Of a stretch of 46,244 bases of DNA, positions 35,027-45,126 are shown one piece after another (the first letter of the stretch is position 1; the number at the start of each line of letters is the position of its first letter). The notes below the pieces were generated by a model, which made no database searches, was not told the DNA's origin, and saw nothing but the letters and a program-made list of their open reading frames with translations. The translations under genes and the position numbers were made by a program. Origin of the DNA: Magnetococcales bacterium (lineage in GTDB: Bacteria > Pseudomonadota > Magnetococcia > Magnetococcales > Magnetaquicoccaceae); the NCBI GenBank assembly GCA_015231375.1, contig JADGBT010000024.1, positions 1 through 46,244 of the forward strand, given 5' to 3'.

Positions 35027-35257
35027 TCACTCGCTTCGTTTCAGACATTGACGGATCATCGCGACATGACAGCAACAATGAGCATCATCCACAGGCGGAA
35101 GCCCCTCGTTTTCCATGCGACAAAAATCCGTGTGATCCCCACGCCCGTGAGGAATGCGACGCAACACCTGACGCAAATTCTCCAACTCGCCTTCAGCCCG
35201 GGCCACCCGACGACGGGCCTCGGCCAATTCAACCTCCGGATCCAGAATCACCCTCAC
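35027..35257 (-). CDS. Small Cys/His-containing coiled-coil protein
   Basis: A 76-aa protein of no recognised family. The first half (VELAEARRRVARAEGELENLRQV) is a charged heptad-like helix. The second half has a cluster of Cys and His (HGRGDHTDFC, then DDAHCCCHVAMIRQC) that could bind a metal. It starts with GTG 35257, overlapping the aminotransferase stop as GTGA, the evidence that it is translated. Function is unknown; close coupling suggests a partner of the aminotransferase or a remnant of a larger protein. Confidence 0.6.
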   Translation of the reverse strand: MRVILDPEVELAEARRRVARAEGELENLRQVLRRIPHGRGDHTDFCRMENEGLPPVDDAHCCCHVAMIRQCLKRSE

Positions 35258-36357
35258 CCCACCGCCCGCACCAAAGCCTGACAGACCAAATCCTGCTGCT
35301 CGGCAGTCAGATAAGGATGCATGGGTAACGAAATCACTTCGTTGGCCGCCTGCGTCGCGTTGGGAAACTCTCCCCTGTCATGACCCAACGCCGCAAATAC
35401 CGCCTGATGATGCAAAGGAATCGGATAATGCACCGCCGTCGGAATCCCCGCTTGGGCCATCTCCCCCCGTACCCGCTCCCGATCCGCAACCCGCACCGTG
35501 TATTGAGCAAAAACACTCAGATTTTCCGCGCGAATCTCCGGAATGCGCACCTTGCCACCCAAACGCTCGGCATAACGGGTCGCCACTTCCTGACGCGCCT
35601 GAATCTCCCCTTCAAAAAAGGGCAACTTGGCCAACAAAATCGCAGCCTGCAAGGTGTCCAAACGCCCGTTGATGCCCAAAAGCGCATGACGATACTGGGC
35701 AATTTGACCGTGCTCCCGAATCACCTTGATCTTTTGAGCCAACTCTTCATCATCGGTGAACGCCATGCCCCCATCCCCGTACCCCCCCAAAGGCTTGGCC
35801 GGGAAAAATGAAGTGGCCGCCGCCGTGGTCATGCCACAAGAACGCCGCCCCTTGTTGGCCGCTCCAAAAGATTGACAGGCATCCTCCAAAACCCAAAGCC
35901 CATGGGCCTTGGCGATATCGTTGATGGCATCCAGATCCGCACATTGCCCGAAAATGCTCACCGGCATGATGGCGCGGGTCCGGGAAGTGATGGCTGCGGC
36001 GATCAACCCCGGATCGATGTTGAGCGTGTCCGGCTCCACATCCACAAAAACCGGCTTGGCGCCGGTCAGGGCAATGGTCTCGGCCGTGGCGATGAAGGTG
36101 AAAGGCGTGGTGATCACCTCGTCACCCGGCCCAATCCCCCAGGCCATCAGAATGGCCAATAACGCATCGGTACCCGATGAAAGCCCTACCGCATGCCCAC
36201 AGCCGACAAACTCCGCCAACGCCCCCTCCAACTCCTTGACCTGGGGACCGTTGATGTAGCGGGAAGTGTCGAGCACCTCCTGAATGGCCCGGTTGACCGG
36301 ATCGCGCATGAGACGATACTGGGATTGCAGATCAATGAATTCCATGACATTTGACAC
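35254..36357 (-). CDS. DegT/DnrJ/EryC1/StrS-type sugar aminotransferase
   Basis: PLP-dependent enzyme that aminates a keto-sugar nucleotide. The 367-aa protein has GLSSGTDALLAIL, PFTFIATAETI, the PLP-contacting Asp in LEDACQSFGA and the Schiff-base Lys188 in SFFPAKPLGGYGDGG. GTG 36357 is chosen because GAAGGGA lies eight bases ahead; the in-frame ATG at 36345 would be 20 bases away. It follows lysA by 13 bases on the same strand. No other sugar gene is adjacent, so it may supply the glycan loci elsewhere in the window (inference). Confidence 0.93.
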   Translation of the reverse strand: MSNVMEFIDLQSQYRLMRDPVNRAIQEVLDTSRYINGPQVKELEGALAEFVGCGHAVGLSSGTDALLAILMAWGIGPGDEVITTPFTFIATAETIALTGAKPVFVDVEPDTLNIDPGLIAAAITSRTRAIMPVSIFGQCADLDAINDIAKAHGLWVLEDACQSFGAANKGRRSCGMTTAAATSFFPAKPLGGYGDGGMAFTDDEELAQKIKVIREHGQIAQYRHALLGINGRLDTLQAAILLAKLPFFEGEIQARQEVATRYAERLGGKVRIPEIRAENLSVFAQYTVRVADRERVRGEMAQAGIPTAVHYPIPLHHQAVFAALGHDRGEFPNATQAANEVISLPMHPYLTAEQQDLVCQALVRAVG

Positions 36358-36370
36358 TGGATTGGTCCCT

Positions 36371-37624
36371 TCAGGTAAACAGGGTTTCGTGTTCCATCAA
36401 TTGATGGATGGTTTCCCGTGGCCGCACCACGGCGAAGCGGTCCTGACACACCATCACCTCGGCGGCGCGGGGTCGGGTATTGTAGTTGCTGCTCATGGAA
36501 AAACCATAAGCCCCGGCGGAACGAACCGCCAACAGCTCTCCAGCGTGAAACTCCGGCAACACGCGATCCTTGGCCAGGAAATCACCGGATTCACAAATTG
36601 GACCCACCACGTCAGCCAGAATTTCCTCCCGGTCGAAACGTCGCACCACCGGCAGAATGGTGTGATGGGCATCGTAAAGCGCAGGACGCAGCAGATCGTT
36701 CATGCCCGCGTCGGTGATGATGAAACGTTTCTCTTCCCCCTCTTTGACATACTCCACACCCGCCACCAGCACCCCCGCGTTGCCCACGATCACCCGACCC
36801 GGCTCCAGGATCAACGTGATCTCCAGACCGTTCAACTCCTGGAGCAACGCTTCGGCATAACGCTCCGGATGCGGGGGAATCTGCTGGGCGTCATACGGAA
36901 TGCCCAGACCACCCCCCAGATCCAGATAACGCAACGGGATTCCGGCGCGACGCAGCTCGATCAGCAGTTGCTTGACCCGCTTGAGGGCATCGACGAAAGG
37001 CTCCAAAGTGGTCAACTGCGAGCCGATGTGACAATCCAATCCCATCGGGATGACATGTTCGAGACTGGCGGCCAACCGGTAAAGCTCCATGGCCTGGGGA
37101 TGAGGAATGCCGAACTTGTTGCGCCGCAATCCGGTGGAAATGTAAGGATGCGTCGCCGGATCCACATCCGGATTGATGCGCAAGGCGATGGGGGCCTTTT
37201 TGCCCATGCGCCCGGCCAGCGTGTTGATGCGCAACAACTCCCCGTGACTCTCCACGTTGAACAGCAGGATGTCATGCTCCAGGGCGGCCTGGATCTCGGC
37301 GCCGCTTTTGCCCACGCCGGAAAAAACCACCCGACTCCCCGGACATCCCACCCGCTTGACCCGCTCCAACTCCCCCCCGGAAACGATGTCGAATCCCGAA
37401 CCGCGTCTGGCCAGAGTGTCGAGGATCGCCAGGGAACTGTTGGCCTTCACCGAATAACAGATCAGATGGTCCACCGCAGCGAAAGCGCGGCTGAAGACAT
37501 CGAAATGACGCTCCAAAGTGCCCTGGGAGTAACAGTAGAAAGGCGTTCCGACACTGGCGGCGATCTGGTCGAGAGGAACCTGCTCACAGTGCAGGCGGTT
37601 GTCCAGGTAGCGGAAATAGTCCAT
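36371..37624 (-). CDS. lysA: Diaminopimelate decarboxylase
   Basis: Last step of lysine synthesis, removing CO2 from meso-diaminopimelate. The 417-aa PLP enzyme (alanine-racemase fold) carries Lys60 in CYSVKANSSL, GSGFDIVSGGEL, DCHIGSQL, the glycine loop LDLGGGLGIPY and LEPGRVIVG. The C-terminal CESGDFLAKDR provides the active-site Cys, and AYGFSMSSNYN completes the family. The upstream lipoprotein gene ends 17 bases before its ATG, the usual lptM-lysA order. Confidence 0.98.
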   Translation of the reverse strand: MDYFRYLDNRLHCEQVPLDQIAASVGTPFYCYSQGTLERHFDVFSRAFAAVDHLICYSVKANSSLAILDTLARRGSGFDIVSGGELERVKRVGCPGSRVVFSGVGKSGAEIQAALEHDILLFNVESHGELLRINTLAGRMGKKAPIALRINPDVDPATHPYISTGLRRNKFGIPHPQAMELYRLAASLEHVIPMGLDCHIGSQLTTLEPFVDALKRVKQLLIELRRAGIPLRYLDLGGGLGIPYDAQQIPPHPERYAEALLQELNGLEITLILEPGRVIVGNAGVLVAGVEYVKEGEEKRFIITDAGMNDLLRPALYDAHHTILPVVRRFDREEILADVVGPICESGDFLAKDRVLPEFHAGELLAVRSAGAYGFSMSSNYNTRPRAAEVMVCQDRFAVVRPRETIHQLMEHETLFT

Positions 37625-37641
37625 GATCCGATTCGATTTCT

Positions 37642-37788
37642 TCAGGGGGCGAGACGTTGGGTGGCGGCTTGACCTTTTTCATCCTTGCCAGGCAGATAAA
37701 GCTCTCCTTTGTGGCCGCAGCCTGCGATCAGCAGACCCAGCATCGCCACCAGAGCAGGCAGGATCGCGTATGCTTGAAACCGTTTCAT
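37642..37788 (-). CDS. lptM: LptM-like small lipoprotein
   Basis: A 48-aa lipoprotein. A basic start and hydrophobic segment lead to the lipobox LIAGC, and the mature part begins CGHKGELYLPG. This matches the C-G-x-K-G-x-L-Y-x-P signature of LptM (YifL), which helps mature the LptD translocon in enterobacteria. It sits directly ahead of lysA, as yifL-type genes often do. ATG 37788 has AGGAGA eight bases upstream; the frame opens at 37824. The name rests on motif and position. Confidence 0.82.
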   Translation of the reverse strand: MKRFQAYAILPALVAMLGLLIAGCGHKGELYLPGKDEKGQAATQRLAP

Positions 37789-37896
37789 CCCGATGATCTC
37801 CTGTAGGGCATGGATTTTTTTCATTGTGCCATGGTTTCGTTACGGATTTCAACGGTACCCGGGAAGTTCCCGCCCGAAGGGCGTCACTTTTCGGCC

Positions 37897-37933
37897 AAAA
37901 AAAAACGGTGGACCATCGTGCAAGGTCCACCGT
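37897..37933 (-). terminator. Intrinsic terminator after the cytochrome c gene
   Basis: On the minus strand a 10-bp perfect stem (37924-37933 with 37905-37914, loop of 9) is followed by nine T (37905-37897). It lies 26 bases after the cytochrome stop. Confidence 0.92.
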
Positions 37934-37958
37934 TCTTCAAGCAACAACCGGGAGAGAA

Positions 37959-38321
37959 TTACTTCACGCCCAGGAATTCAAACAGGTCGGTACGCTCGGC
38001 GGCGTCCTTCATGCCCGGGAAGGTCATTTTGGTCTTGGCGAACATCCCTTTGGGATTCTCGATGAACTTGTGCATGTTGGCCACGTCCCAGCTCACACCG
38101 GTGAAGCCGTCGGAATACTTGAACCCTTCCTGGGTGCCGGCGGCGCGGCCAGCCAGACCGGAAAGATTGGGACCGATCTTCTTTTCGCCGGGTTTCACGG
38201 AGTGGCAGACAGCGCAGTTTTTCTTGAACAGAGCCTCGCCTTTGGCCACATCGGCAGAGGCGGAATTGGCAGCCATGAGAGCGACGATACCCAGGCTGGC
38301 GACGAGGAGTTGGTGTTTCAT
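37959..38321 (-). CDS. Class I (c2-like) cytochrome c
   Basis: A periplasmic electron carrier. The 120-aa precursor has a Sec signal ending ANSASA near residue 23, the heme-binding CAVCH at 36-40 and the likely axial Met99 in TKMTFPGM. GPNLSGLAGR and FEFLGVK are typical of mitochondrial-like c2 cytochromes. AAAGGT stands ahead of the ATG. It has its own terminator, is isolated between argH and lptM, and is probably monocistronic. The redox partners cannot be read from the window. Confidence 0.95.
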   Translation of the reverse strand: MKHQLLVASLGIVALMAANSASADVAKGEALFKKNCAVCHSVKPGEKKIGPNLSGLAGRAAGTQEGFKYSDGFTGVSWDVANMHKFIENPKGMFAKTKMTFPGMKDAAERTDLFEFLGVK

Positions 38322-38382
38322 GTGTTTTACCTTTGGATTGGGGTGATTTTTAGGTTTCGGTTGCTGTGTTGGCTTGTTGCTT

Positions 38383-38418
38383 AAAAAAATGGATCCCCAT
38401 CATTGGAGCGTGGGGATC
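38383..38418 (-). terminator. Intrinsic terminator after argH
   Basis: On the minus strand the stem GATCCCCA / TGGGGATC (38418-38411 with 38399-38392) is followed within 3 bases by seven T (38389-38383). It closes the arg operon about 117 bases after argH. Confidence 0.88.
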
Positions 38419-38534
38419 TTAGTTCCGTTCCGGTCAGGGAGTCAAGGTTTAAATACAGGGACTTGCCGGCTGACGGTCGCGAAATGGACAGCCCATTGAC
38501 CTGGATCAATTTCCGTTGTTTTGCTTGCGCCGCG

Positions 38535-39961
38535 TCAGCTTCCCGGTTGGGGTTTGGTCGGGATTTTGCCGGATTCGGAACTCTCGTCCAGCCGTTTCCG
38601 GGCGGTCTCGATGGCGGTGCGCACCGTGGAAAAGGCGGTTCCGCCGGTCACCTTGCGGGCGTTGACCGAGGCGGTCACCGCCAACACCTCCACCACCTCC
38701 GGACCGATGCGGGGATCGGCGGCCTGCATTTCGGCCAGGGAGAGCTGTTCCAGGGTGCGACCGCTCTCCACGCACAGACGTACCAGCCGACCCGAAACCT
38801 CGTGCGCCTTGCGGAACGGAATCCCCTGACGGGCCAGATAATCCGCCAGATCCGTGGCCGTGGTGAACCCCACCTTGGCGGCGGAAGCCATGGCCGTGCG
38901 ATGGATGCGGATCTCCGCCAGCATGCCCGCGAACACCTTCAGACAGCCGCGCACGGTCTCGATGATGTCGAAGATCGCCTCTTTGTCTTCCTGCATGTCT
39001 CGGTTGTAAGAGAGGGGCAGACCCTTCATCAAGGTGAGCAGACCCATCAGATGCCCCGTGACCCGACCGCTTTTGCCCCGCACCAGCTCCGGGGCGTCGG
39101 GATTCTTCTTCTGGGGCATGATGCTCGAACCCGTGGCAAAGGCGTCCGAAAGCTCCACGAAGCCGAACGCCTGCGAAGACCACAGAATCAACTCTTCGGA
39201 AAAACGCGACAGATGGGTCATGACCAGCGCGCAGGACGCTGCGGTCTCGATGACGAAATCCCGATCCGAAACCGCGTCCAGGGAGTTGCGACAGATGCCG
39301 TCGAAGTTCAACTCCTTGGCCACCCACTCCCGGTCGATGGGGTAGGGGGTTCCCGCCAGGGCCGCAGCCCCCAGGGGAAGCTGATTGATCCGCTTGCGCG
39401 CCTCGGCGAAGCGCTGCCGATCCCGGTCGAGCATCTCGAAGTAGGCCATGAGATGATGACCGAAGGTGATGGGCTGGGCGTTTTGCAGATGGGTGAAACC
39501 CGGCATGATGGTTTCGATGTGGGCTTCGGCCAGGGTCAGCAGGATGCGCTGCAAGGTGAGAATGGCATCCCGGATGGCGTCCACCTCTTCCCGCAGCCAC
39601 AGACGCAGATCCGTGGCCACCTGATCGTTGCGGGAGCGGGCGGTGTGCAGTTTGCCCGCCACCGGCCCGATCAGCTCCCGCAGACGGTTTTCCACATGCA
39701 TGTGGATGTCTTCCTGATCGTCCCGGAAGGGCAGACGTCCCTCTTCGATCTCCACCTTGACCCGCGCCAGACCACTGACGATCAGGTCGGCTTCGGCCTC
39801 GGCGATGATCCCCTGACGCGCCAGCATGCGGCAGTGGGCCATGGATCCCTGGATGTCCTGTCGATACAGCCGCGAATCGTAATGAATCGAGGCGGAAAAG
39901 GACTCCATGAAGGCATCGGTGGGCTGGGAAAATCGTCCGCCCCAGGGCTTGTTGGGTTTGC

Positions 39962-39965
<4 letters not shown>
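38535..39965 (-). CDS. argH: Argininosuccinate lyase
   Basis: Splits argininosuccinate into arginine and fumarate, the final step of the pathway. The 476-aa protein has [17 protein letters not shown] at the start, [22 protein letters not shown] and the superfamily signature [12 protein letters not shown] near residue 280. Its ATG overlaps the argG stop as ATGA, so the two are translationally coupled. It is the last gene of the argDFGH run and is followed by a terminator. Confidence 0.98.
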
Positions 39966-41182
<1,217 letters not shown>

Positions 41183-41213
41183 GAATCGATTCCCTTGTGA
41201 TGCCGTTGAATTG

Positions 41214-42161
41214 TCAGATCGCCACGCCCATCAGCCATTCGAGAATGGCTTTTTGGACATGCAGACGGTTTTCCGCCTCGTCCCAGACCACCGACTGGGG
41301 ACCGTCGAGCACTTCGTCCGTGACCTCCTCGCCCCGGTGGGCGGGCAGGCAGTGCATGAACAAAGCTTCGGGCCGGGCCGCGTACATCAGGGCTTGATCC
41401 ACGCAATAGTCGGCGAAGGCGCGTTGGCGGCGCAGTTGTTCGGACTCCTGACCCATGGAGGTCCAGGTGTCGGTGCAGATCAGGTCGGCATCGATGGCGG
41501 CGTCGATCGGCGCGCGCACCACCTGGATGGAGCCGCCGGTGGCGATGGCCTCCTGCTGGGCGCGGGCCAACAGGGCGTCGTCCGGCTCGTAGTGGATCGG
41601 ACAGGCCACAACCAGATGAAAACCCAGTTTGGCCGCCGCCTGGATCCAGGAGTTGGCCATATTGTTGCCGTCGCCGATCCAGGCCACCTTTTTGCCGTCC
41701 AGCGCTCCCCGGTGTTCCTCGAAGGTGAACAGATCGGCCAGCACCTGACAGGGATGAAAATCGTCGGACAGGCCGTTGATCACCGGCACCGTGGCGTATT
41801 GGGCCATGGTGGTGACCTTGTCGTGACCGAAGGTGCGCACCATGATGCCGTCCACATAACGAGACAGCACCCGGGCCGAATCCGAAAGAGTCTCCCCGCG
41901 TCCCAGTTGGATCTCCTGGCTGGAAAGAAACAGCGCCTGTCCCCCCAACTGGAACATGCCGGTCTCGAAGGAGACGCGGGTGCGGGTGGAGGGTTTTTCG
42001 AAGATCATCCCCAGGGTGCGGCCCTGGAGGGTGGGTTCGTTCCGACCCGCGTTGCGCGCCTTTTTCAGGTGGGCGGTGCGTTGGAACAGACGGCGGATCT
42101 CCTGGGCGGAGAGGTCGTCGAAGGTGAGCAGATCCCGTTTGGTGGAGTGTGTGGTGGTCAT
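41214..42161 (-). CDS. argF: Ornithine carbamoyltransferase
   Basis: Makes citrulline from ornithine and carbamoyl phosphate. The 315-aa anabolic enzyme shows the carbamoyl-phosphate loop [12 protein letters not shown], the HPCQ in [11 protein letters not shown], and the ornithine-binding [15 protein letters not shown]. It follows argD by 10 bases. Confidence 0.98.
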   Translation of the reverse strand: MTTTHSTKRDLLTFDDLSAQEIRRLFQRTAHLKKARNAGRNEPTLQGRTLGMIFEKPSTRTRVSFETGMFQLGGQALFLSSQEIQLGRGETLSDSARVLSRYVDGIMVRTFGHDKVTTMAQYATVPVINGLSDDFHPCQVLADLFTFEEHRGALDGKKVAWIGDGNNMANSWIQAAAKLGFHLVVACPIHYEPDDALLARAQQEAIATGGSIQVVRAPIDAAIDADLICTDTWTSMGQESEQLRRQRAFADYCVDQALMYAARPEALFMHCLPAHRGEEVTDEVLDGPQSVVWDEAENRLHVQKAILEWLMGVAI

Positions 42162-42171
42162 GGTGTTGCCG

Positions 42172-43344
42172 TCAAAAAAGGTCGCTCATCACGCCGTCGA
42201 GAATGGCCACGCCTTGATCGATCTCCTCTGGGGAGATGGTCAGGGGAGGCAACATGCGCAAGGTGGTGCCCATCTGGGAGCTGAGCAGCAGACCCCGGTT
42301 CAGACACAGACCCGCGACCTCCTCGGTGGCTCCGTTGAGTTCCACGGCGGCCATCAGGCCGCGACCACGGGTGGTCTTGACCATGGCGTGGTTGGCGGCC
42401 ATCTCCCGCAGTCGTTGATGCAGATGGTCGCCCAGTGCGGTGACGTTGGCCAGGACGCCATCGTCGAGCAGGGTTTCCAGGGTGGCGAGAGAGGCGGCGC
42501 AGGCCAGCGGATTGCCGCCGAAGGTGGAGGCGTGGGTGCCGGGCGTGAAGGAGGCGGCCACCTTGGCTGAGGCCAGACAGGCTCCCATGGGCACCCCGGA
42601 GGCCAATCCCTTGGCCACGGTGATGATGTCCGGAGTGGCCTGGCTCCATTGATGGCCCCAGAACTTGCCGGTACGGCCCATGCCGGTCTGGACTTCATCC
42701 AGGATCAGCAGCAGTCCGTGCCGGTCGGCGATGGCCCGCAAGGCCTCCAGGTAGCCGTCATCGGGCAGACGCACGCCGGACTCCCCCTGGATCGGTTCCA
42801 CGAAGATGCCGGCGGTATAGGGGCTGATGGCCTTTTCCACGGCGCCGGGATCGTTGAAGGGCACATAGCGGAAGCCGGGCATGAGGGGTTCGAAGCCCCG
42901 CTGGACTTTTTCCTGGGCCGTGGCCGACAGGGTGGCCAGGGTGCGACCGTGAAAACCGTTGATGGCGGTGATGATCTCGAAGCGTCCCGGATGGCCGTGA
43001 TCGCGCATGTATTTGCGGGTCAGCTTGATGGCCGCCTCGTTGGCTTCGGCGCCGCTGTTGCAAAAGAAGGCTTGATCGGCGAAACAGGTATCGGTCAGAC
43101 GACGGGCCAGTTTTTCCTGCAACGGAATCCGGTAGAGATTCGAGGTGTGGATGAGTTCTCCGGCCTGTCTGGCGATGGCCGCAGTCACCTTGGGCGGGCA
43201 GTGGCCCAGATTGTTCACGCCGATTCCGGCCAGAAAATCGAGATATTCCCGGCCTTCGGTGTCCCAGAGCCGCGTGCCGGCGCCCCGGACAAAGCCCACG
43301 GGATTCCGTCCATAGGTGGACATGATGCACTGGATGTCGTTCAT
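42172..43344 (-). CDS. argD: Acetylornithine aminotransferase
   Basis: PLP enzyme that makes N-acetylornithine from the semialdehyde, and may also act in lysine synthesis as in many bacteria. The 390-aa protein has CNSGAEANEAAIKLTR, GFHGRTLATLSAT, LILDEVQTGMGRTG and the PLP lysine in ITVAKGLASGVPMGA. ATG 43344 is chosen because GGAGG lies four bases ahead; the frame opens at 43416. It heads the argDFGH operon with a promoter-like pair 64-91 bases upstream. Confidence 0.98.
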   Translation of the reverse strand: MNDIQCIMSTYGRNPVGFVRGAGTRLWDTEGREYLDFLAGIGVNNLGHCPPKVTAAIARQAGELIHTSNLYRIPLQEKLARRLTDTCFADQAFFCNSGAEANEAAIKLTRKYMRDHGHPGRFEIITAINGFHGRTLATLSATAQEKVQRGFEPLMPGFRYVPFNDPGAVEKAISPYTAGIFVEPIQGESGVRLPDDGYLEALRAIADRHGLLLILDEVQTGMGRTGKFWGHQWSQATPDIITVAKGLASGVPMGACLASAKVAASFTPGTHASTFGGNPLACAASLATLETLLDDGVLANVTALGDHLHQRLREMAANHAMVKTTRGRGLMAAVELNGATEEVAGLCLNRGLLLSSQMGTTLRMLPPLTISPEEIDQGVAILDGVMSDLF

Positions 43345-43407
43345 GATGCCTCCGTACTGATTTGAAACGTTTTTTATAGCCGTTAGCGGCAGATCCTGCA
43401 ACGGTTC

Positions 43408-43435
43408 ATCATGCACGGCGAGGCGATTTTGTCAA
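43408..43435 (-). promoter_or_regulatory. Putative arg operon promoter
   Basis: Minus-strand TTGACA (43435-43430) and CATGAT (43413-43408), spacer 16, precede argD by about 64 bases. A perfect -35 match makes this the best promoter candidate of the window. I see no clear ARG box beside it. Confidence 0.5.
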
Positions 43436-43453
43436 TTCGGAGGGAAATCAAGG

Positions 43454-43523
43454 GTCGCACGCCGTTCGGAAAGGGGTGGAAAGCCCGAGGAATCAGACTG
43501 TTCACCCCTTTCCGGGATGCGAC
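43454..43523. other. Strong inverted repeat between argD and the DsrE-like gene
   Basis: The 12-bp arms CGGAAAGGGGTG (43467-43478) and CACCCCTTTCCG (43503-43514) are perfectly complementary around a 24-base loop. Outer arms GTCGCA (43454-43459) and TGCGAC (43518-43523) extend the structure. It starts 15 bases after the stop of the DsrE-like gene and could end its transcript, but no T-tract follows. It lies just upstream of the putative argD promoter, so it could be an operator instead. Confidence 0.75.
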
Positions 43524-43538
43524 GTGCCGAGGCGGGAA

Positions 43539-44006
43539 TCAGATGAAGAGAGTGATATCGGCTTCCTGGGCCACTTCGAAGAAGCGGGCGGCTCCGGCGT
43601 ATTCCAGGCCGTCCATCAGTTCTTCGTGTTTGAAGTCGAACAGATCGACGGTCATTTGACAGGCGATCATCTTGACGTCAGACTCGATGGCCATATCCAT
43701 CAATTCGTCGATGGAGGCCACCCCTTTGCTGACCATTTTTTGTTTCATCATGATGGTGGCCATGCTTTCCATGCCGGGCAGGGCCTGCACCAACACGGGC
43801 ATGGGAATCGGCATCGGCATGGCCGGATTGCCGAGCGGCGAAATCTTCAGACTGCGATTCTTCTTCAGAACCTGCAAGCCGTAAAAGGTCCAGAAGATGG
43901 TGACTTCGTAATCCAGCGCCGCCGCCGTGGTGGCCAGAATCAGCGGCGGATAGGCGAAGTCCAAAGTGCCTTTGGTGGCGATGATCGCCAGTTTTTTCTG
44001 CGCCAT
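43539..44006 (-). CDS. DsrE/DsrF/DrsH-like (DsrE2) protein
   Basis: A 155-aa protein of the DsrE2/peroxiredoxin-like group, found with TusA-type carriers. Rossmann-like strands KKLAIIATKGTLD and VTIFWTFYGLQVL lead to the conserved Cys116 in KMIACQMTVDLF, the expected thiol position. A Met/Pro-rich stretch (PAMPMPIPMP) and many Met residues follow the middle helix. It lies 22 bases after tusA on the same strand, and the pair probably relays sulfane sulfur. The acceptor is unknown. Confidence 0.88.
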   Translation of the reverse strand: MAQKKLAIIATKGTLDFAYPPLILATTAAALDYEVTIFWTFYGLQVLKKNRSLKISPLGNPAMPMPIPMPVLVQALPGMESMATIMMKQKMVSKGVASIDELMDMAIESDVKMIACQMTVDLFDFKHEELMDGLEYAGAARFFEVAQEADITLFI

Positions 44007-44028
44007 GGTGAGGGTTCTCCTTGCCGGG

Positions 44029-44253
44029 TCAGGGCTTGCGGATTTCGTAGTAGAAGACGCCGCCCGCTTCCGAGGCCTTGATCAGCTCGTTTCCGGTCTG
44101 GGTGCAAAACGATTCAAAATCCTTGGCAGAGCCTGGATCCGTGGCCTCGATGGCGAGGACTTGTCCGGATGCCATCTCCTTGAGGGCCTTTTTGGCGCGC
44201 AGGATGGGCAGTGGGCAGTTCAGCCCCTTGGCGTCGAGGGTCGTGTCAGCCAT
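44029..44253 (-). CDS. tusA: TusA-type sulfur carrier
   Basis: Small sulfur-carrying protein of 74 aa. The active Cys13 lies in GLNCPLPILRAKKAL, matching the C-P-x-P signature. The ATG is preceded by GGAGGAAA. Pairing with a DsrE2-like gene is typical of sulfur oxidation or trafficking sets rather than the E. coli tusBCD relay, so the symbol names the fold and not a proven role in tRNA thiolation. Confidence 0.9.
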   Translation of the reverse strand: MADTTLDAKGLNCPLPILRAKKALKEMASGQVLAIEATDPGSAKDFESFCTQTGNELIKASEAGGVFYYEIRKP

Positions 44254-44354
44254 GATGTGTTTCCTCCGGGTTGGATGTCGCTGATGCGATGTGAAAAGGC
44301 AATTATTAGAAAAACAGCAAACTCTGTAATAGTGAATCGCATCCGCCCGCGTTG

Positions 44355-44427
44355 CAAATTTTTTTTCTCCGGCTTCAAGCTAAAACTGGCACAAATTTTT
44401 TTCTCCGGCTTCGAGCCAAAACTGGCA
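44355..44427. repeat. Two-copy 37-bp tandem direct repeat
   Basis: Copies at 44355-44391 and 44392-44427 (caaatttttttt, ctccggcttc, then agc and aaaactggca) differ by one T and two base changes. They lie between tusA and the divergent unknown gene, 53 bases before its start. No coding potential. They may hold paired binding sites or be a slippage product. Confidence 0.85.
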
Positions 44428-44479
44428 CGCGCCATGAAACCCCACCAGGAGTCATCCCTCCTGCTTTTGACGGATTGCC

Positions 44480-45052
44480 ATGGAATACCCTTTGCCCACT
44501 GTTTTTTTGGTCCTGATCGGTCTGGTGATGCTCTTCTGGACGCTGCTCAGGCTGCGCACCATGCGGGAATCGACCATCAAGGATGAACTGCCCGCCGACA
44601 AGCTGACGGTATTGTTGGGGATGTTTTATGTGTTGAGCCGGGCCTGCCTCAAATACTACCGGGACCGCAACGCCTATCCTCCGGTGGTGATCGGCGCCCC
44701 GGAAGGGTTGACGGAGCTGGGATACCTGAAGGGAGAACGTCTGGCCGAACTGTCCAACTCCTTGAAACTGTTCTCCATCGTGGTCACGGACAAGGCGGGA
44801 TGCGGGATCTGTCTGGCCCACATCAAGGCTTCGGTGGCCATGGAGATGGTCCGTCGGGTGGCCGAGACCAATACCACCATCCAGTTTCAGGACTACCGGG
44901 GCGGACAGTACAAGCCCCTGACCAGCACTGGCGATACCCTGGTCAACCTCACCCTGCCCCTGCCGGTGCGACCGCTGGGTTCCAAGGCACCCCCGCCGGG
45001 TTCCGAAGTTTCGGCCGCAGCCCCCCTGTCATCCTCCGGAGACGACGACTAG
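44480..45052 (+). CDS. Membrane-anchored protein of unknown function with CxxC
   Basis: I do not recognise this 190-aa protein. It has one N-terminal membrane segment (residues 7-24, TVFLVLIGLVMLFWTLL), a soluble domain with KLTVLLGMFYVLSRACLKYYRDRN and VVTDKAGCGICLAHI (C108 and C111, a CxxC pair), and a Pro/Ser-rich tail ending in acidic residues. The CxxC suggests a redox or metal role. It is divergent from tusA and convergent with the DUF3576-like gene. Confidence 0.7.
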   Translation: MEYPLPTVFLVLIGLVMLFWTLLRLRTMRESTIKDELPADKLTVLLGMFYVLSRACLKYYRDRNAYPPVVIGAPEGLTELGYLKGERLAELSNSLKLFSIVVTDKAGCGICLAHIKASVAMEMVRRVAETNTTIQFQDYRGGQYKPLTSTGDTLVNLTLPLPVRPLGSKAPPPGSEVSAAAPLSSSGDDD

Positions 45053-45091
45053 GGGGGGCGGCACGCAGCACATCCGATCGATGGCCCCCGA

Positions 45092-45126
45092 TGACGCGAC
45101 GACGGTCAATCCGTCGGGAGGCGTCA
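45092..45126. terminator. Possible hairpin between convergent genes
   Basis: TGACGC (45092-45097) pairs with GCGTCA (45121-45126) and CGACGG (45100-45105) with CCGTCG (45111-45116), loop tcaat. It overlaps the stop of the minus-strand gene and lies between two convergent genes. No T-tract follows either way, so termination is uncertain. Confidence 0.4.
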
